64,000 nt of DNA from Pirellulaceae bacterium (lineage in GTDB: Bacteria; Planctomycetota; Planctomycetia; Pirellulales; Pirellulaceae). The stretch spans positions 62,001-126,000 of the forward strand of contig BPJU01000005.1 in the NCBI GenBank assembly GCA_026004775.1, read 5' to 3'. The notes below the pieces were generated by a model. The model was not told the origin of the DNA and searched no databases. It saw only the letters and a list, made by a program, of their open reading frames with translations. Below, in pieces: positions 28,477 through 36,326 of this stretch. Each line of letters opens with the position of its first letter. Position 1 is the stretch's first letter. The position numbers and the translations under genes are program-made.

Positions 28477-29055
28477 TCACGCCGTCCGCCGATGCCAGGA
28501 CGGCGAAAAACGCCGAGCCCGCCGCCAGTCCTCTGGCGTAGGCTGGAAAACCCGCAGCCGCGGGCCATGCCCATTCGACCCGTGCGACTCGGGAGGATCG
28601 CCGCACGAATCCTGCGCCGCCGTGCGGCGCGAACGCAGCCGATCAACATTCTCTGCATACTCCAACAGATAAAGCAGTCGATCCATTGCCGCGTTCTGAA
28701 GCAATGAGCCTCGCTCCCACCGAGCCAAAGAAGCTTGCCCAATTCCGGTAAGCTCGGCAAATTCCCGCCGTGACATCCCGTACCGCGCGCGAAGAGCCCG
28801 GATCTGCCGCGGTGACATCAACCCCAGGTGCCGGCATACTGCCTCGTGCCGAGCCGCTTCCGCTTCCGGCCCCGAAAACTCGCCGCCACACTCCTCACAC
28901 CGCACAACCGGCACGGTAGCCGACAAGGTCACCTGCTGCGACCCAACACCATACGGGAATTGCTCCGTGATGTACCGAGTCACTGTTCGGGAACTACCAC
29001 AATACGCACACGCCTCACCACGCCCCGCCGCCGTCTTCTCACGATCTTCACTCAT
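28477..29055 (-). CDS. MqsA-like zinc-finger/HTH antitoxin or regulator
   Basis: 192 residues. An N-terminal zinc finger uses Cys16/Cys19 ('CAYC') and Cys53/Cys56 ('CEEC'). An XRE-type helix-turn-helix follows at about 82-135: 'MSPRQIRALRARYGMSRR' then 'GIGQASLARWERG'. This two-part order is that of MqsA/YgiT antitoxins, which neutralise a partner and repress the operon. Unlike MqsA it has an extra 55-residue Pro/Arg-rich tail. It follows the toxin candidate by 82 bp and overlaps or abuts the ATPase gene, so all three are probably one transcript. Confidence 0.82.
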   Translation of the reverse strand: MSEDREKTAAGRGEACAYCGSSRTVTRYITEQFPYGVGSQQVTLSATVPVVRCEECGGEFSGPEAEAARHEAVCRHLGLMSPRQIRALRARYGMSRREFAELTGIGQASLARWERGSLLQNAAMDRLLYLLEYAENVDRLRSRRTAAQDSCGDPPESHGSNGHGPRLRVFQPTPEDWRRARRFSPSWHRRTA

Positions 29056-29137
29056 AGCTTCTTCTGTCTATTCTTCCACCGACCATATCTCGATTAACCG
29101 CAATTTCAGGACCACTTGGGGCTCTGCCGACGATACG

Positions 29138-29491
29138 CTATTCAAAAGAAGAAAACTCCGAGTAATGAAAACTACGGCCAATGACGCGGCCGGCTCCTAA
29201 TTGTAATTTGATATAAATCCGGCGCTCACCTGTCGGAACCAGCAGCACATATCCGGTCTTGCCCCCCGATCCCGGCTCTCGCATTTCTACGGCCTCGAGC
29301 GCAACATTTGTGGTTTCCAGCACCTCGGCAATAAACTCCCAAGCCGCAGCTTCCGTAAACGGTTTGCCGGTCTTCGGATCCAAAACCGACCCAGGCCGCC
29401 AATCCCTAGGCCACCCGAGCACCCGGCACTTGCGCCTGCGTGCAAGCTTAGCCAGTTGGTGGCGGGCGGATCCCAGGCTGTCGCGATCCAT
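29138..29491 (-). CDS. Candidate toxin of an MqsR-like toxin-antitoxin pair
   Basis: 117 residues, basic N-terminus ('HQLAKLARRRKCRVLG') and a C-terminal beta region, 'RRIYIKLQLGAGRVIGRSF' followed by 'HYSE'. MqsR-type RNases have a similar ending (Y-[IL]-K strand, then S-F-x-x). Gene order, toxin before a zinc-finger/HTH antitoxin, is also that of mqsRA. The N-terminal half does not match MqsR closely, so it may be a separate family with the same fold, or a non-toxic partner. Start ATG at 29491; the ribosome site is weak (GTAGG). Confidence 0.65.
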   Translation of the reverse strand: MDRDSLGSARHQLAKLARRRKCRVLGWPRDWRPGSVLDPKTGKPFTEAAAWEFIAEVLETTNVALEAVEMREPGSGGKTGYVLLVPTGERRIYIKLQLGAGRVIGRSFHYSEFSSFE

Positions 29492-29506
29492 GGCGGCCTA
29501 CCCCCC

Positions 29507-29526
29507 TACCTTAGAACACCCAGGTA
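29507..29526. promoter_or_regulatory. Inverted repeat TACCT-N10-AGGTA, possible autorepressor site
   Basis: TACCT (29507-29511) and AGGTA (29522-29526) flank 10 bp, 16 bp upstream of the toxin start and downstream of the probable transcription start. MqsA of E. coli binds ACCT/AGGT-type palindromes, so this is a plausible operator. The arms are short, and chance occurrence cannot be excluded. Confidence 0.4.
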
Positions 29527-29554
29527 ACCCCGCACCAGGATGCGACACACCTAG

Positions 29555-29583
29555 ATCATATGATACATCTATCGCGAAGTCAA
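29555..29583 (-). promoter_or_regulatory. Sigma-70 promoter of the toxin/antitoxin/ATPase operon
   Basis: On the minus strand TTGACT (29578-29583) and TATGAT (29555-29560) are separated by exactly 17 bp; each box is 5 of 6 to consensus. Transcription would start near 29548, giving a leader of about 57 nt before the toxin start. The -10 box lies in a 10-bp palindrome, ATCATATGAT (29555-29564). Confidence 0.75.
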
Positions 29584-30268
29584 CCGCCATAGATAACCCA
29601 TTGCGGATCATTTGAGCTAATATGATTGCCGCACTCGGCTTATGTGGCAGAATTGCGCTAGTCATAAGTATATATCTGTACACTTATGCCTTAACCATTT
29701 GGACTTTACCCCCGGGACTGTCAACACGTGTCGAAATACCGGTTCTTAGGGCACAACAACCCTTTACCCAGCACCCTGCGCCTCAGCCTTTTTGCCACCT
29801 TTGGAGCAAAATTCGCTGCCCGATTGTAGCCGACAAGAAGCAAAAGGCAAGGAAGCAAGAGCCCGTACCGGTACGTGTGGCGTCAAGCACCGACTGGCCT
29901 GCCATGCCGAGGATCGCAGAAGCGTCTTGCGGCTCGTCGCGTAGCGCTGTTCATTGAGGCTGAGCCTTTAGTCTGGAAAAAAGTTGCAGACCTTACTTGG
30001 GTGAAGTCGCGAACAGAGGCTCGGCTCATTCCGGAGCCAATTCGTGTCGACATATTTAAACCGTCCACAAGCCGCTGCTTTGCTCATGTATGTAACGATT
30101 CGCGAGGTTCCTCCGGTTCCAGCTTGTATGGCGCAGAGCGACCGTGCCGGCGACCGAGCAATCTCGAAAACTCGCCTTGTCATTTCACCCCAGAACGTGA
30201 TACAAGAGGCAGCCGGATAAGTAGGATTTCGAGGTGAGCGGCCGCACGGTGCACGGAGGGTTCGACCG
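29584..30268. other. Gene-free region left of the polysaccharide locus
   Basis: 685 bp between the leftward toxin promoter and the first rightward glycosyltransferase. The frames that are open show no ribosome site and no recognisable protein. An AT-rich patch holds the inverted repeat CATAAGT (29663-29669) and ACTTATG (29682-29688). The promoter of the rightward polysaccharide arm should lie here, but I could not pick out a convincing pair of boxes. Confidence 0.4.
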
Positions 30269-31525
30269 GTGCGGGTATGCATCGTCAGCCAATATTTCTG
30301 GCCCGAGTCGTTTCTGATCAACGACCTGGCCGCTGATCTTACGCGTCGTGGCCACCAGGTGCACGTACTGACGGGGATTCCCAATTACCCGAAAGGCGCC
30401 TTTTATCCTGGTTATCGAAACTGGCCAAAGTGTGAGGATTTCCAGGGCATCAGCATCCACCGCGTGCCGCTTGTCGCCCGGGGCCGAGGTGGGCCGTGGC
30501 GATTGGCGGCCAACTATCTTTCGTTCGCCGCTTCCGCCACGGTAATCGGGCCCTGGCTGGTTCGCACCCGCCCGGACGTGCTGGTCGTTTTCCAACCATC
30601 ACCTGCCACGGTGGGCATTCCGGCAGCCTGGCTCAGCCTCCTGCGGCAAACGCCCCTGGTTTACTGGGTGCAGGACCTTTGGCCCGACACGCTTCAGACG
30701 GCCGGCGGCGTTCGCTCGCGGTGGGTACTGGCAGCGATCGACTGGATGGTGCGAGCCGTCTATCGCCGCTGTGCGCGGGTCTGCGTCCAGTCTCGTGGCT
30801 TTGCCAGCTATGTGGCGGCACAGAACGTTCCCTCTCACAAGATCGTCATCATGCCCAATTGGGCAGACGACGCGTACCGGCCGATCGATTTACCGCCGAG
30901 CGCCCCCGAACACGTGGAACTGCCGTCCGGCTTTCGACTCGTTTACGGAGGCAATGTGGGGCAGGCCCAAGGTTGGCGCACGTGGGTGGAGGCAGCCGAG
31001 CGGACGCGGCATCTTGAGCACCTGAAGTGGGTGGTCATTGGCGAAGGCCGGCAATGGGGCCGGTTGCGGCAGGAAATCGAGCAGCGCGGACTGTCCGGAA
31101 CGGTACACCTCCTGGGTAGCCGCCCCTCAGAGGCGATGCCTCGCTACTTTGCCGCTGCCGATGCGCTTCTGGTGTCGCTCAAGTCGTGCCCCGTGCTGGC
31201 ACGCACCATCCCGTCGAAAGTCCAGGCTTATCTGGCCTGCGGGCGACCGATTCTGGCGGCGCTCGAAGGCGACGGTGCCGAGGTGGTACGCCAGGCGGGC
31301 GCCGGGCTGGTCGTCCCGCCTGAAGATCCACAGGCGCTGGCTGACGCCGCCATCCGATTGACCCAACTAGCACCGGGCGAGCGAGCGGCGATGGGCACCC
31401 AAGGACGGTTGTACTACGACCGTCATTTTGCCCGCCAGACAATACTCGACCGCTGGGAACGGCTACTGGAGGAAGTTGCCTGTCAGAGGCGACAGTCAAA
31501 GGAGTGCGAACGATGCGCTGCCTGA
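30269..31525 (+). CDS. Glycosyltransferase family 4 (WbuB/CapL-like)
   Basis: 418 residues, GT-B fold. The N-terminal half starts 'MRVCIVSQYFWPESFLIN' with 'GHQVHVLTGIPNYPKG', which is the WbuB/WcaI-type group; the C-terminal half has the GT4 nucleotide site 'IPSKVQAYLACGRPILAAL' and 'EVVRQAGAGLVVPPEDP'. WbuB/CapL-like enzymes are thought to add N-acetyl-L-fucosamine to a lipid-linked sugar, which fits the neighbours, all needed for that sugar. GTG start at 30269 with GGAGGG 8 bases upstream. First gene of the rightward arm; its end overlaps the next gene by 13 bp. Confidence 0.9.
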   Translation: MRVCIVSQYFWPESFLINDLAADLTRRGHQVHVLTGIPNYPKGAFYPGYRNWPKCEDFQGISIHRVPLVARGRGGPWRLAANYLSFAASATVIGPWLVRTRPDVLVVFQPSPATVGIPAAWLSLLRQTPLVYWVQDLWPDTLQTAGGVRSRWVLAAIDWMVRAVYRRCARVCVQSRGFASYVAAQNVPSHKIVIMPNWADDAYRPIDLPPSAPEHVELPSGFRLVYGGNVGQAQGWRTWVEAAERTRHLEHLKWVVIGEGRQWGRLRQEIEQRGLSGTVHLLGSRPSEAMPRYFAAADALLVSLKSCPVLARTIPSKVQAYLACGRPILAALEGDGAEVVRQAGAGLVVPPEDPQALADAAIRLTQLAPGERAAMGTQGRLYYDRHFARQTILDRWERLLEEVACQRRQSKECERCAA

Positions 31526-32403
31526 TTTTTGGCGGAGACGGAATGCTCGGGCACCAGCTTGCCGGCTACCTGAGCCGCCGGCATCGGGTTTGGGTGACCA
31601 TTCGCGATACGTGCCGCAGCCAACTGCTACCGGCAGGCCCGTCGTTGAAGGTGATCGATCAGGTGGATGTGCGTGATTTTTCGCGCGTCACGCAGATTGC
31701 CGCCACGGTGAGGCCCGAAGTGGTTATTAACGCAGTCGGAATCATTAAGCAACGCGAGGAGGCGAACGACCCCGTTGCGTCGTTTGCTGTAAACACGATT
31801 TTCCCGCACCAACTCCAGGAATTGGCGCGCCTGATCGACTTTCGCCTGATCCACATCAGCACCGACTGCGTCTTTTCCGGACGGCGGGGTTACTACAACG
31901 AGCAGGACGTGCCGGACGCCGAGGACCTTTACGGTGTGAGCAAGCGATGGGGCGAGCTGCACGAGGCTCCCGCCGTCACTCTGCGCACCTCGATGATCGG
32001 TTTGGAACTGAAACACAAACGCAGCCTCATCGAATGGTTCTTGGCTCAACGAGGCGTCGTTCCCGTGTACGAAAAAGCGATCTTTTCCGGACTTACTACG
32101 TTAGAGCTGTCGCGCCTTTTGGAGCGGCTGATCACCGAATGGCCCGACTTGTACGGCGTGTGGCACGTTGCTGCCGAACCGATCAGCAAGGCGGAACTTT
32201 TGCGGCGCCTTTCCGTAAGGCTCGACCGCCGCGGCCTTGAGTTCCAGTCGGACTTCTCTATGGCGTGCGACCGCTCGCTGGACGCCGGCAAGTTCCGTAA
32301 TGCGACAGGCTACGTGGCCCCCGATTGGGACACCATGCTGGATGAGTTGGCCCGGCAGATCGATCTGCGCAACAAGGGAGGGACCTATCATGAAGCTGCA
32401 TAG
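31513..32403 (+). CDS. fnlB: FnlB/WbjC/CapF-type NAD(P)-dependent reductase of UDP-L-FucNAc synthesis
   Basis: 296 residues, RmlD-like short-chain dehydrogenase. 'LIFGGDGMLGHQLAGYL' is the nucleotide site, 'HISTDCVFSGRRGYYNE' the conserved strand, and 'DLYGVSKRWGE' holds the YxxxK pair. Between FnlA and a glycosyltransferase it fits the second step, reduction of the 4-keto intermediate. CapF-type enzymes have an extra C-terminal cupin domain; this protein ends at 296 residues without one, which is closer to simple RmlD-like enzymes. AAAGGAG lies 8 bases before the ATG at 31513. Overlaps its neighbours by 13 and 14 bp. Confidence 0.78.
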   Translation: MRCLIFGGDGMLGHQLAGYLSRRHRVWVTIRDTCRSQLLPAGPSLKVIDQVDVRDFSRVTQIAATVRPEVVINAVGIIKQREEANDPVASFAVNTIFPHQLQELARLIDFRLIHISTDCVFSGRRGYYNEQDVPDAEDLYGVSKRWGELHEAPAVTLRTSMIGLELKHKRSLIEWFLAQRGVVPVYEKAIFSGLTTLELSRLLERLITEWPDLYGVWHVAAEPISKAELLRRLSVRLDRRGLEFQSDFSMACDRSLDAGKFRNATGYVAPDWDTMLDELARQIDLRNKGGTYHEAA

Positions 32404-33514
32404 CGAAGTGTCCGAAGACGCATTCTTGTCCGGCAAGCGCGTGCTGGTAACCGGCGGTACCGGATCGATGGGCAAGGTGCTGGTGCGGAGGATTCTGTCT
32501 GGTGAGCTGGGAGAGCCGGCCAAAGTCATCGTGTTCTCGCGGGACGAAGCCAAGCATGCCGAAATGCGTCAAGCCTATCTCCAGCAGGCGGCCGCCACCG
32601 ACGAACTGATCTACAGCAATTTCCTGCGGCTGTTGGAATTCCGGCTGGGGGATATTCGCAGCTACGCCGATGTGGCGGCAGCCGTGCGCGATGCGGACGT
32701 CGTCATCCACGCCGCAGCACTCAAGCAGGTTCCCAACTGTGAATACTTTCCCGAACAAGCCGTGGCCACCAACTGCCGTGGAGCGGAAAACCTGGTGCGC
32801 GCTATTCGCGAACACCAGTACCCGGTGGAAGTCGTGGTGGGGATCAGTACCGACAAGGCTTGCCAGCCGATCAACGTAATGGGGATGACCAAAGCGATTC
32901 AGGAGAGAATATTTACGGCCGCCAATATTCTTATTCCTCAAACGCGCTTCATCTGCACCCGGTACGGTAATGTTCTTGCATCGCGCGGTTCGGTGATTCC
33001 GCTGTTTCACGAGCAGATTCGGCAAGGCGGGCCGGTAACGGTGACCGTGCCGGAGATGACGCGTTTTCTGATGAGCTTGGACGAGGCGGTGGACTGTGTG
33101 TTTGCGGCGCTGCGCTGGGCTCGTCCCGGCGAAATCTTCGTGCCTTGCGCTCCAGCAGCCACCGTAATGAATGTCGCCAAAGCCCTCGTCGGCGACCGCC
33201 CCATCCGGATCGTGGTCACCGGAATCCGTCCCGGAGAAAAAATGCACGAAGTGATGATTTCCGAAGAGGAGTGCCATCACGCCTATCGGCGTGGCAATTA
33301 CTATGCGATCGAATCGATGCTGCCGGAACTGCGCCTGCCGCACCGCCACGGAAAGCCCCTCGGCCATCCTCTCAGTTCCGCCGACTGTGTTATCGACCTT
33401 GAGGAGACTCGCGCACTACTCGACCGGCACGGGCTGTTGGACGTCGACAAGGCGTGCAGCTACGACTTCGAACGATTCCGCTTGACTCCTATCGTCACTC
33501 CCAAAGCTGCCTAG
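32390..33514 (+). CDS. fnlA: FnlA/WbjB/CapE-type UDP-GlcNAc 4,6-dehydratase/epimerase
   Basis: 374 residues. 'VLVTGGTGSMGKVLVRRIL' is the NAD(P) site and 'VGISTDKACQPINVMGMTKA' the active region, in which Met takes the place of the usual Tyr, as in other CapE/FnlA-type enzymes. 'RYGNVLASRGSVIPLF' and 'GIRPGEKMHEVMIS' are also family features. It removes water from UDP-GlcNAc and inverts C5 (and C3), the first step to UDP-N-acetyl-L-fucosamine. The ATG at 32390 follows GGGAGG, and the gene overlaps fnlB by 14 bp. Confidence 0.86.
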   Translation: MKLHSEVSEDAFLSGKRVLVTGGTGSMGKVLVRRILSGELGEPAKVIVFSRDEAKHAEMRQAYLQQAAATDELIYSNFLRLLEFRLGDIRSYADVAAAVRDADVVIHAAALKQVPNCEYFPEQAVATNCRGAENLVRAIREHQYPVEVVVGISTDKACQPINVMGMTKAIQERIFTAANILIPQTRFICTRYGNVLASRGSVIPLFHEQIRQGGPVTVTVPEMTRFLMSLDEAVDCVFAALRWARPGEIFVPCAPAATVMNVAKALVGDRPIRIVVTGIRPGEKMHEVMISEEECHHAYRRGNYYAIESMLPELRLPHRHGKPLGHPLSSADCVIDLEETRALLDRHGLLDVDKACSYDFERFRLTPIVTPKAA

Positions 33515-33556
33515 CGTGTCCGAACCGCTGGCCGGAGCAGCCCAGAGGATCCACTT

Positions 33557-34771
33557 ATGACAGCACGCCACGCTGACAAAATCGTGCACCGCTACAAAGT
33601 AATGACGGTGGTCGGCACCCGACCGGAGATAATCAAACTAAGTCGCGTCATCGCCGCGCTGGATCAGCATACGGACCATATACTGGTCCACACCGGACAG
33701 AATTTCGATTACGAATTGAATGAGATATTTTTTGAGGATCTCGAAATTCGGCGGCCGGATTATTTTCTCGCTGCTGCCGGCGCCACGGCAGCCGAAACGA
33801 TCGGCCAGGTGATTACAGCCGCAGATCAAGTTATCCGGCGCGAAAACCCTGATGCGTTTCTGGTATACGGTGACACAAACAGTTGTATGGCAGCTCTGGC
33901 CGCCAAACGGCGCCACGTTCCGGTTTTTCATATGGAAGCGGGCAACCGCTGCTTCGACCAGCGGGTGCCGGAAGAAATCAACCGCAAGATCATCGATCAT
34001 ATCAGTGATATCAACATGCCGCTTACCGAACATGCCAGGCGCTATTTGTTGGCCGAAGGACTCAGGCCGGAAACAATCATCAAGATCGGCTCTACCATGA
34101 AGGAAGTTCTGAACTATTACGCACCGAAAATAGAGAGTTCTACTATCTTGGAACGGCTCGATCTCCAACCGGAACGCTACTTTGTATTGAGCGCCCACCG
34201 CGAGGAAAACGTCGACGACCAGGAGTGCCTGGAGGGGCTGATCGAGTCGGTCGAAGCGCTGGTCGAGCAGTATCGATTGCCGGTGGTATTATCGCTGCAC
34301 CCCCGCACGCGGCGGCGGCTGGAAGAATATGGGATGCAGGATCGCCTGCCCGCGGAAGTCAAGGTGATGCGGCCTTTGGCTTTCTCCGACTACGTCCGCC
34401 TGGAACGCTCCGCCTTTTGCGTCCTCTCCGACAGCGGAACTCTGACGGAGGAAGCGGCGCTGGTGGGCTTTCCTGCGGTGATGCTGCGAGCCGCGCACGA
34501 GCGGCCGGAGGGCACCGAGGCGGGCACCACGGTGATGGCACTGCCGCGACCGGATCGGGTACTGGCCGCTGTGGCGGTGGCTACGGCCCGCCGCCCCAGT
34601 GCTGATCGGCCCGAAGCCGTACCCGATTACCAGGTCGATTGTGTCGCAGATAAAGTGCTTCGCATCATCGTCAGCTACATCGACTATGTACGCCGTACCG
34701 TATGGTATGAAACGCCTACGAGGTGGACGGCAAGGAGCACGGAGGCGTCGCCGTGTGCCGCGTCGCAGTAA
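33557..34771 (+). CDS. fnlC: FnlC/WbjD/CapG-type UDP-HexNAc C2 epimerase
   Basis: 404 residues of the WecB/FnlC fold. 'MTVVGTRPEIIKLSRVI' opens it, and 'VYGDTNSCMAALAAKRR', 'HMEAGNRCFDQRVPEEINR' and 'LSDSGTLTEEAALVGFPAV' are the active-site regions. 'AGNRCFDQRVPEE' rather than the WecB form 'AGLRTGD..SP.PEE' is diagnostic of the FnlC/CapG group, giving the last step to UDP-L-FucNAc. The frame ends with about 30 basic, Thr/Ser-rich residues that overlap the next gene by 19 bp. Confidence 0.88.
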   Translation: MTARHADKIVHRYKVMTVVGTRPEIIKLSRVIAALDQHTDHILVHTGQNFDYELNEIFFEDLEIRRPDYFLAAAGATAAETIGQVITAADQVIRRENPDAFLVYGDTNSCMAALAAKRRHVPVFHMEAGNRCFDQRVPEEINRKIIDHISDINMPLTEHARRYLLAEGLRPETIIKIGSTMKEVLNYYAPKIESSTILERLDLQPERYFVLSAHREENVDDQECLEGLIESVEALVEQYRLPVVLSLHPRTRRRLEEYGMQDRLPAEVKVMRPLAFSDYVRLERSAFCVLSDSGTLTEEAALVGFPAVMLRAAHERPEGTEAGTTVMALPRPDRVLAAVAVATARRPSADRPEAVPDYQVDCVADKVLRIIVSYIDYVRRTVWYETPTRWTARSTEASPCAASQ

Positions 34772-35727
34772 CCGGAGCTAGTGGTTTTGTCGGCCGCCAT
34801 GTCGTGCAGCGCCTGTTGGCCGGTGGGCACGAGGTGACGGCGCTGGTGCGCAGCGAACAAGCGGCCACCGACTTGCCGGCTGCCGCACGAGTCGTTGTGC
34901 TGGGCGATCTGGTCGCCTGGCCCTGGCTGGAAACCGTTCACACCCTGCGGAACCACTCGGCGATCATCCATTTGGCCGCCGCAGTCCACCGCCCCGAACG
35001 TCTGGGGTCGGACCGCTATTTTTTCCGTGTCAATGTGGAAGGCACTTGCCGCGTCGCCCTGGCGGCGGCAGCCGCACGGGTACCGCATCTGGTTTTCATA
35101 AGTTCCGTGCATGCTGTCACGACAGCCCATCCGCTCATAGTTAATGAAGCCACCCCGTGCCGCCCGACAACAGGCTACGGCAAAAGCAAACTGGAAGCAG
35201 AACGCGCTCTTGCCAAAACCCTGTCGCCTACCCAAACGCGGTGGACCGTCGTCCGCCCACCGCCGGTATACGGCCCGGGACAAGTGGGCCATTTACGCAT
35301 GTTGTTCGACGCGGTTCTACGAGGCCGACTGCTTCCGATCGGAGCGGTGCGGGCACGGCGGAGTTTCGTTTTCGTAGAGAACCTGGCCGACGCTCTTTGC
35401 ACGGTCGCTTGCCATCCTGATGCCGGCGGCCGAACCTATTTCGTCAGCGACGGCCCAGCCGTGACGCTTCCCGAGTTGGTCCAAACCCTAGCAGCCCTGG
35501 CCGGGCGTCGCCCCCGTATTCTTTCCGTCCCGGAAAGCTGCTTGTGGGCAGCCGGCCTGTGCACCGGTCGACTTGCTTCGATACGGCGCCTGCTGGCCAG
35601 TCTGGTCGTGGATGATAGTCCGTTGCGCGAAGAACTGGGCTGGAATCCTCCCTACAGCATGCAGGAAGGTCTGGCCCGAACCTTGGGTATCGTTGGCAAG
35701 CAACCGCAGGAGAGACGTGCAGCATGA
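34753..35727 (+). CDS. NAD-dependent epimerase/reductase (CapN/WbjF-like)
   Basis: 324 residues, extended short-chain dehydrogenase: 'VAVTGASGFVGRHVVQRLL', 'HLVFISSVHAVTTAHP', and 'TGYGKSKLEAE' with the YxxxK pair. In FucNAc loci the enzyme that sits just before the initiating sugar transferase reduces UDP-4-keto-6-deoxy-GlcNAc to UDP-D-FucNAc or UDP-D-QuiNAc. The keto sugar would be made by the WbpM-like enzyme at 47324. The substrate here is inferred from position. The GTG at 34753 follows GGAGG by 7 bases, and its stop overlaps the next start as ATGA. Confidence 0.82.
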   Translation: MCRVAVTGASGFVGRHVVQRLLAGGHEVTALVRSEQAATDLPAAARVVVLGDLVAWPWLETVHTLRNHSAIIHLAAAVHRPERLGSDRYFFRVNVEGTCRVALAAAAARVPHLVFISSVHAVTTAHPLIVNEATPCRPTTGYGKSKLEAERALAKTLSPTQTRWTVVRPPPVYGPGQVGHLRMLFDAVLRGRLLPIGAVRARRSFVFVENLADALCTVACHPDAGGRTYFVSDGPAVTLPELVQTLAALAGRRPRILSVPESCLWAAGLCTGRLASIRRLLASLVVDDSPLREELGWNPPYSMQEGLARTLGIVGKQPQERRAA

Positions 35728-36326
35728 AACGGCTCCTGGATATCGTGCTGGCAGCCTTGCTGCTGATAACCTTGCTGCCATTGATGCTGCTGATTGCATT
35801 GTTGGTAAAGCTAACTTCACCCGGGCCGGTACTCCACTGGTCGCGTCGCGTGGGCCGGCACAACAAACTGTTCTGGATGCCCAAATTCCGCACCATGCAC
35901 GTCGGTGCTCCCCAGGTCGCTACGCACCTGTTGACGGATTCTCATCGCTGGATCACGCCCGTGGGCCGCTGGTTGCGGAAAACCAGTTTGGACGAGTTGC
36001 CGCAGTTGTGGAGTATTCTCGTGGGGCATATGAGTTTCGTCGGGCCGCGGCCGGCGCTGTTCAACCAGGATGACCTGATCCGGCTGCGTACCGCTTGTGG
36101 GATCCATGACCTGGTCCCAGGCCTCACCGGGTGGGCTCAGATCCACGGCCGTGACGAACTCTCCATCCCCGAAAAAGTACGGCTGGAACAATACTACCTT
36201 GACAACATCTCTCTCTGGCTGGACGCATATATTCTGGCAATGACGTTATTGAAGGTTCTGAAAAGCGAGGGCGTTCGGCAGGCGGATGACTTGCCGGCCA
36301 AGAACACGTACCAGAAAGCCGCTTGA
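35724..36326 (+). CDS. Initiating sugar-phosphate transferase (bacterial sugar transferase family)
   Basis: 200 residues: one membrane helix at the N-terminus (about 8-30), then the catalytic domain with 'KFRTMHVGA', 'RKTSLDELPQLWSIL', 'GHMSFVGPRPAL' and 'GLTGWAQIHGRDELSI'. It moves a sugar-1-phosphate to undecaprenyl phosphate at the inner face of the membrane, starting the repeat unit. The short form resembles PglC, CapM or WbpL-like proteins. Its predicted donor is UDP-D-FucNAc or UDP-QuiNAc, from context. Starts within the stop of the preceding gene (ATGA). Confidence 0.92.
   Translation: MKRLLDIVLAALLLITLLPLMLLIALLVKLTSPGPVLHWSRRVGRHNKLFWMPKFRTMHVGAPQVATHLLTDSHRWITPVGRWLRKTSLDELPQLWSILVGHMSFVGPRPALFNQDDLIRLRTACGIHDLVPGLTGWAQIHGRDELSIPEKVRLEQYYLDNISLWLDAYILAMTLLKVLKSEGVRQADDLPAKNTYQKAA

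Noticed and set aside
29622-30237. Rightward open frames (111 and 120 codons) before the polysaccharide locus
   Set aside because: Composition is irregular, no ribosome sites, no recognisable domain; they overlap each other in different frames.
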